This document shows positions 26,732 to 34,646 of a stretch of 64,000 nt of DNA, one piece after another. The number at the start of each line of letters is the position of its first letter. Within the stretch, counting starts at the first letter, position 1. Source of the stretch: Shimia sp. CNT1-13L.2 (GTDB lineage Bacteria; Pseudomonadota; Alphaproteobacteria; Rhodobacterales; Rhodobacteraceae). The stretch lies in contig NZ_JANDJO010000003.1 in the NCBI RefSeq assembly GCF_024331145.1, forward strand, positions 1 to 64,000, written 5' to 3'. The notes beneath the pieces are model-generated. The model did not search any database. It had not been told where the DNA came from and saw only the letters and a program-made list of their open reading frames with translations. The translations under genes and the position numbers were made by a program.

Positions 26732-27589
26732 TCAGATTTCTTTTTGCAGCTCGGCGATATGGTCGGGCAGCATGCGGGCAGTGACCGAGGCCTGGCGCAC
26801 CAGATTGTCGAAATGCTCGGTGAACCCCTGAACGCGTTCGGTATCGCGGAAGGCGAGGTAGTTGCGTCCGAGGTAGAGCACGGCGAGCAGGGGGCCGAAG
26901 ACCGTGACCGGTGAAGAGAACAGCTTGCGGGCGTCGTAGAGGTAGACACGCAGGCGCGGATAGAGCTGCGAGCAGAGGGTCGAGAGGTGGTTGAGCTGCG
27001 CCTGTCGCAGGTCGCGCGGCACGCCTTCGTAATAGCCGACACCCTTGGCAAAGCTGGCCAGTTCATAGAGCGGCAGGGCGATTTCATAGTCGGACTGCGA
27101 GGCGCGCATCCAGTTCAGCCGGTCCTCCGAGGCGCCGATGGCCTGTGAGGTGGTGCGCCCGAGGTGGGGGGAGTATTCCCATTCCAGAACCTCGCGGGTT
27201 TTCAGCATGTCGGGCAGGCCTGCGGGGACGTGGCGGATCTTGTAGCCCTGTGCCTCGAGGTGCCAGTTGAAGATCTGTTCGTCCACCAGCGCCCGCGGGG
27301 CGGCGGTGAGGGTGAGCGAGTTGGCGAGGATGTCGGCGGCGCTTTCGGGCCGGTCGGTCAGAGAGAGCAGCCAGTCGGCGGAAACCCCCAGCGCGGCGGC
27401 ACATTCACCGACCACCTGTGCATTGGGCAGGCGCGCGCCCTGATCCTTGAGAAGCTGCGAGATGGTCGAGCGGTCAACCGCGATTCTGCGGGCCAGTTCG
27501 CTCTGGCTCATGGCCTTGTCGCGCAGGGCGGTGGCGAGTCGCTGGCGGAAGCGGTCGGCGCGCAGGCGTTTGTCGATGTTTTGCGTCAT
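26732..27589 (-). CDS. XRE-family transcriptional regulator with a C-terminal sensor domain
   Basis: A 285-residue protein. A helix-turn-helix of the XRE/Cro type spans about residues 12-75 (MSQSELARRIAVDRSTISQL). The remaining 200 residues form an unrecognised, probably ligand-binding, domain with many aromatic residues (EYSPHLGRTT, YYEGVPRD). It is transcribed away from the DUF2061-desaturase pair, and a 7-bp palindrome directly abuts its start codon, so autoregulation and control of the neighbours are likely. Confidence 0.82.
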   Translation of the reverse strand: MTQNIDKRLRADRFRQRLATALRDKAMSQSELARRIAVDRSTISQLLKDQGARLPNAQVVGECAAALGVSADWLLSLTDRPESAADILANSLTLTAAPRALVDEQIFNWHLEAQGYKIRHVPAGLPDMLKTREVLEWEYSPHLGRTTSQAIGASEDRLNWMRASQSDYEIALPLYELASFAKGVGYYEGVPRDLRQAQLNHLSTLCSQLYPRLRVYLYDARKLFSSPVTVFGPLLAVLYLGRNYLAFRDTERVQGFTEHFDNLVRQASVTARMLPDHIAELQKEI

Positions 27590-27609
27590 ATGGTGACTAA
27601 TATCACCAT
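27590..27609. promoter_or_regulatory. Operator-like palindrome at the XRE gene start
   Basis: ATGGTGA and TCACCAT are perfect inverted 7-mers separated by CTAATA. The palindrome touches the XRE start codon at 27589 and lies in the 125-bp space to the DUF2061 gene. It fits a binding site for a dimeric regulator, most simply the XRE protein itself. Confidence 0.6.
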
Positions 27610-27611
27610 CT

Positions 27612-27642
27612 GGGAATTTTGTGAATTACATTCAGAATTCCC
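27612..27642. promoter_or_regulatory. Nested palindrome in the XRE-desaturase intergenic region
   Basis: The outer arms GGGAATT and AATTCCC enclose the inner arms TGAAT and ATTCA. The element lies 20-odd bases from the operator-like palindrome above. It may be a second operator half or an RNA stem-loop in one of the divergent leaders. Confidence 0.5.
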
Positions 27643-27648
27643 GCATGC

Positions 27649-27681
27649 CCCCTGCTGGGGTAACAAAAACGTGAGCAGGGG
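27649..27681. promoter_or_regulatory. Inverted repeat in the leader of the DUF2061-desaturase unit
   Basis: CCCCTGCT and AGCAGGGG form perfect 8-bp arms around a 17-base loop. It lies 34 bases before the DUF2061 ATG and so would be in the 5' leader RNA if transcription starts upstream. No T-run follows. Confidence 0.5.
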
Positions 27682-27714
27682 ATTTTGCCCCGATTTCAAC
27701 GACATGGAGGGAAG

Positions 27715-27918
27715 ATGGAAACGCGTCGGCGTTCACTGGTCAAGGCGGTGATCTGGAACATCATGGGGCTTTGCACGATGAGCCTTGTGGGGTTCCTGGC
27801 AACGGGGTCTGCGGCCGTCGGTGGAAAACTTGCGGTGGTCAACACCGGGATCGGTCTCACGATGTATGTGCTCTACGAACGCGTCTGGTCCGCGATCCGC
27901 TGGGGGCGTCATGTCTGA
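27715..27918 (+). CDS. DUF2061 small membrane protein
   Basis: A 67-residue membrane protein with two hydrophobic helices separated by a short loop. It starts METRRRSLVKAVIWNIMG and ends YERVWSAIRWGRHV, typical of DUF2061. GGAGGGAAG directly before the ATG is a strong ribosome-binding site. It overlaps the desaturase start by eight bases, so the two are translated together. The family has no known biochemical activity; context suggests it partners the desaturase. Confidence 0.82.
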   Translation: METRRRSLVKAVIWNIMGLCTMSLVGFLATGSAAVGGKLAVVNTGIGLTMYVLYERVWSAIRWGRHV

Positions 27919-28819
27919 TCCGCGTCGTCACCGCCCGATGATCGAATGGCCGACGCTGGCCATGCTGATGCTGTGCTATGGTACCTTCATCCTTGGCACC
28001 ACCTGGGCCGGAGCCGTGTTCCTGCCGCTGGGTATTGTCCTGACCACGCTGGCGATTGCGCTGCATTCCTCGTTGACCCACGAGGTTCTGCACGGCCATC
28101 CGTTCCGCAACCAGCGCCTGAGCGACCTGACGGTGTTCCCGGCAATTGGACTGGCCATTCCCTACTACCGGTTCCGCGATACCCACCTCGCACATCACAA
28201 CGACTCGATCCTGACCGATCCCTACGACGATCCCGAGAGCAACTATCTCGACGCGTCCGACTGGGAGGCGATGCCGGGCTGGTTGCAGGTGATCCGTCGC
28301 ATGAACAACACGCTGTTGGGGCGGCTGGTGCTGGGGCCGGCGCTGGGGCAGGTCTGTTTCATGGCCGCCGACTGGAAGGCGATCAGGGCGGGCGACCACG
28401 CGGTTCTGACGGGCTGGCTCTGGCATGTTCCGGCACTGGCCATCGCGGTCTGGTGGATGGTGTCGGTCTCGGTTCTGCCGATCTGGGCCTATCTTCTGTC
28501 GGCCTACATGGCGCTGTCGATCCTGAAAATCCGAACCTTCCTTGAACATCAGGCGCATGAGCGGGCACGCGGGCGCACCGTCATCATCGAGGATCACGGG
28601 CCGCTTGCGTGGATTTTCCTCTACAACAGCCTGCACGTGGTGCATCACATGCATCCCAAGGTCGCCTGGTACAACCTGCCGGTCCTGTTCCGCGACAACC
28701 GCGACCGCTACATGTCGCGCAACGACAGCTATTATTTCCGGTCTTACCGCGAGATTTTCAGCCTCTATTTCCTGCGTGCCAAAGATCCGGTGCCGCATCC
28801 GCTCTGGCGGCGAAAGTGA
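27911..28819 (+). CDS. Membrane fatty acid desaturase-family protein
   Basis: A 302-residue integral membrane di-iron enzyme. The three His boxes are HEVLHGH (57-63), HLAHH (92-96) and HVVHHMH (242-248), with HQAHE near 213 as an extra potential ligand. Several hydrophobic segments flank them. The family includes desaturases and hydroxylases of acyl chains, ornithine lipids and carotenoids; I cannot choose between them. The start at 27911 overlaps the DUF2061 stop, and the upstream extension of the same frame is rejected because it lies inside DUF2061. Confidence 0.85.
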   Translation: MSDPRRHRPMIEWPTLAMLMLCYGTFILGTTWAGAVFLPLGIVLTTLAIALHSSLTHEVLHGHPFRNQRLSDLTVFPAIGLAIPYYRFRDTHLAHHNDSILTDPYDDPESNYLDASDWEAMPGWLQVIRRMNNTLLGRLVLGPALGQVCFMAADWKAIRAGDHAVLTGWLWHVPALAIAVWWMVSVSVLPIWAYLLSAYMALSILKIRTFLEHQAHERARGRTVIIEDHGPLAWIFLYNSLHVVHHMHPKVAWYNLPVLFRDNRDRYMSRNDSYYFRSYREIFSLYFLRAKDPVPHPLWRRK

Positions 28820-28839
28820 ACCCGTGATCTAACGGCGGC

Positions 28840-29730
28840 ATGGATTTATGGATTGCCGCCGCGCTTGCAGCCGCACTGTTTCAGACCGTGCGCTTCATGC
28901 TTCAGAAACATCTGAGCCAGGTGTCGCTCTCGGCTGCGGGGGCGACGTTTGCGCGGTTTGTCTATTCGGCACCGGTGGCGGTGGTGTTGATGCTGCTTTA
29001 TGGCGGTCTGCCTGTTCTGCCGGGGGCGACCTTCTGGGGCTTTGGCATCGTCGGCGGGGCGGCGCAGATCACGGCGACGGTTTGCACCGTGATGCTGTTC
29101 GGGCGGCGTAACCTTGCGGTGGGGATGACCTTTATCAAGGTCGAAGTCCTGCTGACCGCCCTGATTGGCATGGTGGTGCTTGGCGAAACCGTGAGCCCTG
29201 CGGGTCTGCTGGCGATGATCGTCGGCATCGCCGGGGTTCTGGTGCTGGGTGGCCCGGTCGAAAGCAGCGGCCCCTTGCTGCGCCGATTGATCAGCCCCTC
29301 TGCGGCGCTGGGCCTGTCGGCGGGCGCCTTGTTCGGGGTCTCGGCGGTCTGCTATCGCGGGGCCTCGCTTGAGGTGGTTGGGGAAGATCCGGTCCTGCGG
29401 GCGGTGATCACGCTTGCGGCCGTCACTTCGATGCAGATGGTCGGCATGGCGATCTGGCTGCGGCTGCGCGAAGCGGGCGAGATGACCCGCGTGATTGGCG
29501 CGTGGCGCAGTGCCGGCTGGATCGGGTTGACCAGCATGGCCGGCACCTTTTGCTGGTTTACGGCTTTCACCTTGCAGAACGCGGCCTATGTCAAAGCGGT
29601 TGGGCAGGTCGAGCTGATCTTTGGCATTCTTGGCACGGTTTTGATCTTCCGCGAGCGGATCAGTGGGCGCGAATGGCTGGGCATGGCGCTCTTGTCAGGC
29701 AGCATCCTGGCGCTTGTGCTGGTGCTTTGA
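28840..29730 (+). CDS. DMT superfamily (EamA) transporter
   Basis: A 296-residue inner-membrane protein with about ten hydrophobic helices in two EamA halves. The second half ends with the IFGILGTVLIFRERISGREW motif that is typical of the family. It follows the desaturase by 20 bases and may belong to the same transcript. Substrate is unknown; many relatives export amino acids or metabolites. Nine bases separate its stop from the convergent Nudix gene. Confidence 0.85.
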   Translation: MDLWIAAALAAALFQTVRFMLQKHLSQVSLSAAGATFARFVYSAPVAVVLMLLYGGLPVLPGATFWGFGIVGGAAQITATVCTVMLFGRRNLAVGMTFIKVEVLLTALIGMVVLGETVSPAGLLAMIVGIAGVLVLGGPVESSGPLLRRLISPSAALGLSAGALFGVSAVCYRGASLEVVGEDPVLRAVITLAAVTSMQMVGMAIWLRLREAGEMTRVIGAWRSAGWIGLTSMAGTFCWFTAFTLQNAAYVKAVGQVELIFGILGTVLIFRERISGREWLGMALLSGSILALVLVL

Positions 29731-29738
29731 CGGCGCGA

Positions 29739-30455
29739 TCAGTCGTCGCGCCAGTCCGGCGTGCGGCCTTTCAGTTGCTTGAACAGGCTGGCCTCGTCAT
29801 CGTTCTTGAAGAACGGCACCGCATCCGGCGGCGAGGTATCATGCAGGCGGGCTTCGACCTCGGCCAGAACCACCTCGGTGATGAAGGGCAGGTCATATTC
29901 CCGCGCCTTGCGCAACGACACCCATTGCAGGTGCGAAAGCTCTTCGCAGGCCTGCGAGAAATCGTCGAGATCGCTTTGCAGGGCGGTTGCATCAATCAGG
30001 AAAAACCGGGCGTCGAATCGGCGCGGTCGGCCCGGAGGGGTGATGGCGCGAAACACGAATTGCAGGCCGTGCGCGACGGGCAGGTGGCCGGTTTCGGCAA
30101 AGCCCTTCCAGTCGGCGGGTGGTTCGCCCTCCCAGTTGCCGGGGGTGCCAAGGATCTGACCGGTTTCTTCCCACAGCTCGCGCACCGCAGCCACGGCCAG
30201 CGCGTGCGAGATGGTTTCCGGCGTGTCGTCGCGCAGGTCTTCGGCAAGGCGTTCGTCGCAGGGGGCCTCGATCCCAAGCGCCAGGGGGATGTCGAAGTCC
30301 TCGGCATCCACGGCGCCACCGGGAAAGACGAACTTGTTGGGCATGAAAGCGGCCTTGGCACCGCGCTGGCCCATCAGGATCTGCGGATCGGTTTCACGAT
30401 CCCGCAGCACGATCACCGTGGCCGCATTGCGGATTGCCGTCTTGTCTTCGCTCAT
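29739..30455 (-). CDS. Nudix hydrolase
   Basis: A 238-residue Nudix protein. The fold starts with AATVIVLRD; GGAVDAED then leads, after an insertion, to the catalytic core AVAAVRELWEETGQI. The insertion between the GG and the REL-EE part is longer than in the standard box, as in NUDT7/NUDT19-like CoA pyrophosphatases. Substrate cannot be told from sequence. It is followed on the same strand by nothing and faces the DMT transporter. Confidence 0.85.
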   Translation of the reverse strand: MSEDKTAIRNAATVIVLRDRETDPQILMGQRGAKAAFMPNKFVFPGGAVDAEDFDIPLALGIEAPCDERLAEDLRDDTPETISHALAVAAVRELWEETGQILGTPGNWEGEPPADWKGFAETGHLPVAHGLQFVFRAITPPGRPRRFDARFFLIDATALQSDLDDFSQACEELSHLQWVSLRKAREYDLPFITEVVLAEVEARLHDTSPPDAVPFFKNDDEASLFKQLKGRTPDWRDD

Positions 30456-30479
30456 TCTGCGCCCCTTGGTCTTGTTATG

Positions 30480-30869
30480 TCAGCGGTCGTCGGTTCCGAA
30501 GCCGTGCATGCGCCGTGCCCATTGGAAGGCAACAACCACACCCTTCAGTCTTGGCAGAAGGTAGAGCGAGAGAGCGACACAGCCAACCGCAAAAATCGTG
30601 AACATGATGAGAGGCTCGGGACGCCAGCGGACGAACACGATGTGCAGCAGCGGCGCCATCAGGTGACCGACAATGAGAATGGTCAGGTAAGCAGGCCCGT
30701 CGTCGGCCCGTTGCGGCGACAGGTCTTCACGGCAGACCGAGCAGGTGCTGCGCACCTTGAGATAGCCCTTGAGCATAGGGCCGCTGCCGCAATTGGGGCA
30801 CTTTCGTCGCCAGCCCTTGAATAGGGCAGGCCACAAGGCGCGCTCCGGTGCCTTGGCTACAGAAGTCAT
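30480..30869 (-). CDS. DUF983 zinc-ribbon membrane protein
   Basis: A 129-residue protein. Two CxxC pairs at about 24/27 and 43/46 (KCPNCGSG, TCSVCRED) form a zinc ribbon, followed by two hydrophobic helices. DUF983 genes often sit near cytochrome oxidase assembly genes, but here the neighbour is a Nudix hydrolase 24 bases downstream. The ATG at 30869 has AGGAAA eight bases upstream; a longer reading from 30911 is rejected. Confidence 0.85.
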   Translation of the reverse strand: MTSVAKAPERALWPALFKGWRRKCPNCGSGPMLKGYLKVRSTCSVCREDLSPQRADDGPAYLTILIVGHLMAPLLHIVFVRWRPEPLIMFTIFAVGCVALSLYLLPRLKGVVVAFQWARRMHGFGTDDR

Positions 30870-31030
30870 CAATGTTTCCTCGCTTATCCCGTATCCAAGA
30901 TGTGACGGCATCGGGTTCTTTGAAAGTGGTCAAAACCGCCCCGCGTCCCGATGTCGCAAAACCGTCGCGGAAGCCTCTGAAACCCGCGGGAAACTTTTTT
31001 CGACGGAAAGGCTGGGGTGGTGCGTTTTAT

Positions 31031-31065
31031 GGTCAGGAAACGGGAAATGAAGCCGGTTCCTGACC
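31031..31065 (+). promoter_or_regulatory. Long leader hairpin before the EF-hand gene
   Basis: GGTCAGGAA and TTCCTGACC are perfect 9-bp arms; after a single A:G mismatch CGG pairs with CCG, closing a nine-base loop. It sits six bases before the AAGGAG ribosome-binding site of the EF-hand gene but does not include it. No T-run follows. It may be an operator or an RNA element in the leader. Confidence 0.6.
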
Positions 31066-31084
31066 TGACAAAGGAGACGAGTAG

Positions 31085-31588
31085 ATGAAACGTGCAATGA
31101 TTATTTCCGGTGTGTTGGCAGCAGCGATGGGCCTGACGGCGGTGTCGGCTTCGGCCAAGGGTTGGGGCCCGGGCGGCCATCATGGGCCGCGCCCGATGAT
31201 GAACTTCGAGGCATTCGATGCCGACAAGGACGGCAAGGTGACGAAGGCCGAGATGGAAGCCTTTGCCAAGGCCAAGTTCACCGAGGCTGACACGGATGGC
31301 GACGGCCTGTTGAGCCAGGAAGAGATGCAGGCCAAGGCGCTGGAAGAAGCGCAGAAGCGTATGAAAGAGCGGTCGGCCAAGATGATCGAGCGCAAGGATG
31401 CCGACAAGGACGGCAAGCTGAGCTTCGAAGAGATGTCGGCCAACGAGAAGCGCAAGGACAAGATGTTCAACCGCCTCGATCGTGACGGCGATGGTGCCAT
31501 TTCGAAGGAAGAGTTCGAAGAGGCGCGCGCCCACATGGAAGAGCGTGGCCACAAGATGAAGAAACGCCACAAGCAGCAGGACAACTAA
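31085..31588 (+). CDS. Periplasmic four-EF-hand calcium-binding protein
   Basis: A 167-residue protein with a Sec signal peptide (cleavage near ASA, residue 24) and four EF-hand loops: DADKDGKVTKAE (45-56), DTDGDGLLSQEE (69-80), DADKDGKLSFEE (105-116) and DRDGDGAISKEE (132-143). Each has the acidic 1, 3, 5 and 12 positions, so all four should bind calcium. The C-terminal tail is basic and His-rich. AAGGAG gives a clear start. A 10-bp inverted repeat follows, then the ECF sigma factor gene. Confidence 0.88.
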   Translation: MKRAMIISGVLAAAMGLTAVSASAKGWGPGGHHGPRPMMNFEAFDADKDGKVTKAEMEAFAKAKFTEADTDGDGLLSQEEMQAKALEEAQKRMKERSAKMIERKDADKDGKLSFEEMSANEKRKDKMFNRLDRDGDGAISKEEFEEARAHMEERGHKMKKRHKQQDN

Positions 31589-31598
31589 GTCCCTCGTC

Positions 31599-31629
31599 GG
31601 CCACGTGCGCAGTAGGTGAGCACGTGGCC
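31599..31629. terminator. Inverted repeat between EF-hand gene and sigma factor
   Basis: GGCCACGTGC and GCACGTGGCC are perfect 10-bp arms around an 11-base loop. It lies 11 bases after the EF-hand stop and 41 bases before the sigma factor start. There is no T-run, so it may be a Rho-independent-like end, a stabilising 3' stem, or an operator for the sigma operon. Confidence 0.55.
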
Positions 31630-31670
31630 GTCATTGAAAGATAAGAAAAATCGGGCTAGCCAACTGGACC

Positions 31671-32255
31671 ATGGACATGCCGTATGATGCGCAGGAGGAG
31701 GTGCCGGACGAGGCGCTGTTGGTGCTCTATGCCAATGGTGATCCGTCGGCCGCGCGTATTCTGACCCTGCGGATGACGCCAAGGGTTTTCTCGCATGCCT
31801 ATCGTGTACTGGGGGATCGGGCCGAGGCGGAAGACGTCGCGCAGGAGGCGCTGATGCGTCTGTGGAAGATCGCGCCGGACTGGCGCAGCGGCGAGGCGAA
31901 GGTGACAACCTGGCTGTTCCGGGTGGTGGCCAATCTGTGCACGGATCGCCTGCGCAAACGGCGCGGGGTTGATCTCGATACGGTGCCCGAGCCAGAGGAC
32001 GATACGGCCTCGGCGGCGGACATGATGCAGGAGCGCGCCCGGATGGATGCGCTGCAACAGGCGCTGGGCACCTTGTCGGATCGCCAGAGACAGGCGGTTG
32101 TGCTGCGCCATATAGAAGGTCTTGGCAATCCCGAGATTGCAGAGATCATGGAGATCAGCGTTGAGGCCGTCGAAAGCCTCACCGCACGGGGAAAACGGGC
32201 CTTGGCCAAGGTATTGGCCGGCCGACGGGAAGAACTGGGGTATAGCGATGGCTGA
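31671..32255 (+). CDS. ECF-family RNA polymerase sigma factor
   Basis: A 194-residue extracytoplasmic function sigma factor. Region 2 is around DRAEAEDVAQEALMRLWK and TWLFRVVANLCTDRLRKRR; region 4 is around LGTLSDRQRQAVVLRHIE and GNPEIAEIMEISVEAVES. It is followed by a short membrane protein overlapping by eight bases and a periplasmic sensor-like protein, an arrangement like Cnr-type regulation of metal or envelope stress. No sigma region 3 is present, as expected for ECF factors. The target promoters are not known. Confidence 0.88.
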   Translation: MDMPYDAQEEVPDEALLVLYANGDPSAARILTLRMTPRVFSHAYRVLGDRAEAEDVAQEALMRLWKIAPDWRSGEAKVTTWLFRVVANLCTDRLRKRRGVDLDTVPEPEDDTASAADMMQERARMDALQQALGTLSDRQRQAVVLRHIEGLGNPEIAEIMEISVEAVESLTARGKRALAKVLAGRREELGYSDG

Positions 32256-32616
32256 GAAACATCAGGACGACGCATTGCTTGATGCATTGTTTGCGGAAGC
32301 GGCCGGAGACGGAAAGCCCGAGGTGTCTGCCGACCTTATGGCACGCATCCTTGCGGATGCCGAGGCGATGCAACCCACCGCGGCGGCGCTGGCGGCACGA
32401 CCCGCACGCCAAGGGCTGTTTTCCCAGTTCATGCAGGCCATTGGCGGCTGGCCGTCGCTGGCAGGGCTGGCTACCGCAACCGTGGCCGGTGTCTGGATCG
32501 GGTTCAGCGCCTATGGCACCATCGTGCCCTCAAGCGTCGCCGATCTGATTGAGGGCGACAGCCAGACCTACCTGGCCTATGTCGATGCCAGCTATGCGCT
32601 CGCCGGTGAGGAATGA
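32248..32616 (+). CDS. Probable anti-sigma-like membrane protein
   Basis: A 122-residue protein. The N-terminal cytoplasmic half is acidic and helical (DDALLDALFAEAAGDG, ADLMARILADAEAM), then comes one hydrophobic segment (LAGLATATVAGVWIGFSAY) and a short periplasmic tail. It overlaps the sigma factor gene by eight bases and precedes the sensor gene by four bases. This position and single-helix topology are those of an anti-sigma factor, but no zinc-binding anti-sigma motif is seen, so the role is inferred. Confidence 0.7.
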   Translation: MAEKHQDDALLDALFAEAAGDGKPEVSADLMARILADAEAMQPTAAALAARPARQGLFSQFMQAIGGWPSLAGLATATVAGVWIGFSAYGTIVPSSVADLIEGDSQTYLAYVDASYALAGEE

Positions 32617-32620
32617 CCAA

Positions 32621-33124
32621 ATGACACAAGACACCCAGCCAACATCGACCGAAAAGCCGCGTATGCGCCGGGGGATGCGGATCATCCTGATTGCCTCGCT
32701 GGCGCTCAACGTGATTGTTGTCGGCCTGATCATCGGGGCGGTTGTTGGTCATTCCCGTGATGATGACCGCCGTCGGCCGAATATCAGCCTGCCGCCCCAC
32801 GTACGCGCGTTGGACTGGGACCACCGGCGCGAGATCGGTAAGGCGATCCGCAAGGCCTATCGCGCAGACGGTCTGGGCGCGCGCACCGAACGAAGCCAGC
32901 TTGAAAAGATGGCGGCCGCGATCGAAGCCAGCCCCTTTGACCGCGCCAGTCTTGAGGCCGTGCAGGTCGAGCTTGAAAGCGTGATGTCTCGCCGGGTTGG
33001 TCGTGCCCGTGATATCTGGCTAGATCACGTCGAGAGCATGACGGACCGGGAGCGGGCAGCCTATGCCGACCGCCTGCGCCATTCGCTGACCAAGAAAAAG
33101 CGTGACAAGGACGATCACGACTGA
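32621..33124 (+). CDS. Periplasmic heavy-metal-sensor-like protein
   Basis: A 167-residue membrane-anchored protein. One helix (IILIASLALNVIVVGLIIGAVV) near residues 21-42 places the rest in the periplasm. The periplasmic part is helical and rich in Arg, Lys and Glu (DHRREIGKAIRKAYRADG, MTDRERAAYADRLRHSL), matching the Metal_resist (CnrX/Spy-like) group. It could sense metals or envelope stress and signal to the anti-sigma protein. Its C-terminus is strongly basic (KKKRDKDDHD). Confidence 0.75.
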   Translation: MTQDTQPTSTEKPRMRRGMRIILIASLALNVIVVGLIIGAVVGHSRDDDRRRPNISLPPHVRALDWDHRREIGKAIRKAYRADGLGARTERSQLEKMAAAIEASPFDRASLEAVQVELESVMSRRVGRARDIWLDHVESMTDRERAAYADRLRHSLTKKKRDKDDHD

Positions 33125-33146
33125 CGGTCTGCGATCAGCGCTGTTC

Positions 33147-33169
33147 AGGCCGGGGGATTCCCGGCCTTT
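33147..33169. terminator. Hairpin terminator between convergent genes
   Basis: AGGCCGGG and CCCGGCCT form an 8-bp stem followed by TTT. It lies between the stop of the sensor gene and the stop of the PleD-like gene two bases away, so it serves both directions. Confidence 0.7.
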
Positions 33170-33170
33170 C

Positions 33171-34565
33171 TCATGCGGCGGGTGAGTTGATCGTGACCTG
33201 GTCGCGCCCGGTTGATTTTGCTCCGTAAAGCGCGCGGTCTGCCCGGTCGAGCAGGGTTTCGGCCACCTCTGCAGAGGAAAGATCCACGTCGCGGGCCATG
33301 GCGATGCCGATGCTGATTGTGACTGGAATGTTCAATTCACGCTCCTTGATCAACACGGGCGCGCTGCGCACCGCCTGACAGAGGGTGTCGGCTGCAGACT
33401 GGGCCCGCGCGGGGCAGGTTGCGGGCATTGCGATCAGGAACTCTTCTCCCCCGATCCGCGCCAGCAGATCCGACGGCGTGAGGCTGCGGCGCAACCGGCG
33501 TGCGACAGCGCGCAACACCTTGTCGCCGACCCCGTGGCCATAGCGGTCATTGATCTGTTTGAAGTGGTCCAGATCGGCGACCATGACAGCAAAGTCGCGT
33601 CCGGTCGCATGGGCCAGTTCGGCAATCCGCGCAAGATGGGGAAGGGCATAGCGACGGTTGTGCAGCCCCGTCAGGGGATCGATGATGGCAGCCTCAAGCC
33701 CCTCGCGCACGTTCTGGCGGAACCGGTCGGCCAGGCGCTTGCGCTGCACCAGTCGCGACAGGCGCAGGGCGATTTCCTCGGCGTCGAAACCGTCTGTGAC
33801 AATGTCGTCCGCGCCAAGGTCGAGCGCATCGGCATAAAGCTCGCGGCCCTGCGGCGGCAAGAGAACAAGAACCCGCGCATGGCGCGTGGCACGGCGTGCG
33901 CGCACCTCTGCAAGAAGGCGCAGCCCCTCTTCGAGGTGATCGGGCGGCAGCGCAATGACCAGCGCATCCGGCGGGGGTTGTTTGGACAGGCCGCGTAGCA
34001 GATCAGCGACCGGGTGGCTTGCAACCGCGAAGGGCACCATCGGTTGCAGCCCCAGTTTCCAGCGCGCGCCGGTGATCGCGTCCGGCGCGGCAAGCAGAAC
34101 GCGGGCCTGCGGGACAAAGGCCGTGCTTGCCGGCTCGGCAAATCCCAACGCCTCGGCCGCGCCGTCCTGCAGCGCGAGTCCGTCAGACGGGTCTCGACTG
34201 CGGATCAGGCTGCGGATCCGGGCCAGCAGCTCGAGTTCGTCCACGGGTTTAAGAAGGATGTCGTCTGTCCGTGCCCGCAGGGCCGCCTTGCGGCGTGGAA
34301 GACTGGTGTCGGACGACAGCATCAGTATCGGGGTTTGTGCGCCCGCAGGGGAGGCCTTGAGCCGTCGGCAAATCTCGGTTCCGCTGCTCTGATCCTGCCA
34401 ATCCCCGTTCATCACCACAAGGTCGGGGCGTTCCCGTTCCAAGGCGGCGTGCGCCTCGGTCTCGGAACTGGCCTGACAGACATGGTAGGACGCAGCGCAG
34501 AGTTTGACCTTGAGCAGGATGCGATTGGTCGGGACACTGTCGATGATCAGGATCTTTCCTGGCAT
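33171..34565 (-). CDS. PleD-like diguanylate cyclase with degenerate receiver domains
   Basis: A 464-residue protein with REC, REC-like and GGDEF domains, as in PleD of Caulobacter. The catalytic GGEEF is at 372-376, with DLDHFKQINDRYGH upstream, so c-di-GMP synthesis is expected. The phospho-acceptor Asp of the first receiver is replaced by Asn53 (LVVMNGDW), and the second receiver has Ala in the equivalent place (DALVIAL). The usual I-site RxxD, five residues before GGEEF, reads TPSD (363-366), so product inhibition is doubtful. Monocistronic; the next gene is divergent. Confidence 0.88.
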   Translation of the reverse strand: MPGKILIIDSVPTNRILLKVKLCAASYHVCQASSETEAHAALERERPDLVVMNGDWQDQSSGTEICRRLKASPAGAQTPILMLSSDTSLPRRKAALRARTDDILLKPVDELELLARIRSLIRSRDPSDGLALQDGAAEALGFAEPASTAFVPQARVLLAAPDAITGARWKLGLQPMVPFAVASHPVADLLRGLSKQPPPDALVIALPPDHLEEGLRLLAEVRARRATRHARVLVLLPPQGRELYADALDLGADDIVTDGFDAEEIALRLSRLVQRKRLADRFRQNVREGLEAAIIDPLTGLHNRRYALPHLARIAELAHATGRDFAVMVADLDHFKQINDRYGHGVGDKVLRAVARRLRRSLTPSDLLARIGGEEFLIAMPATCPARAQSAADTLCQAVRSAPVLIKERELNIPVTISIGIAMARDVDLSSAEVAETLLDRADRALYGAKSTGRDQVTINSPAA

Positions 34566-34646
34566 GGGTCGCCCTGGAAGGTTGCATTAAGGATGATTCA
34601 CTCTGTATTCGCATTGGTTAAGAAAAGATTGCGAGTGAGCCGAAAC

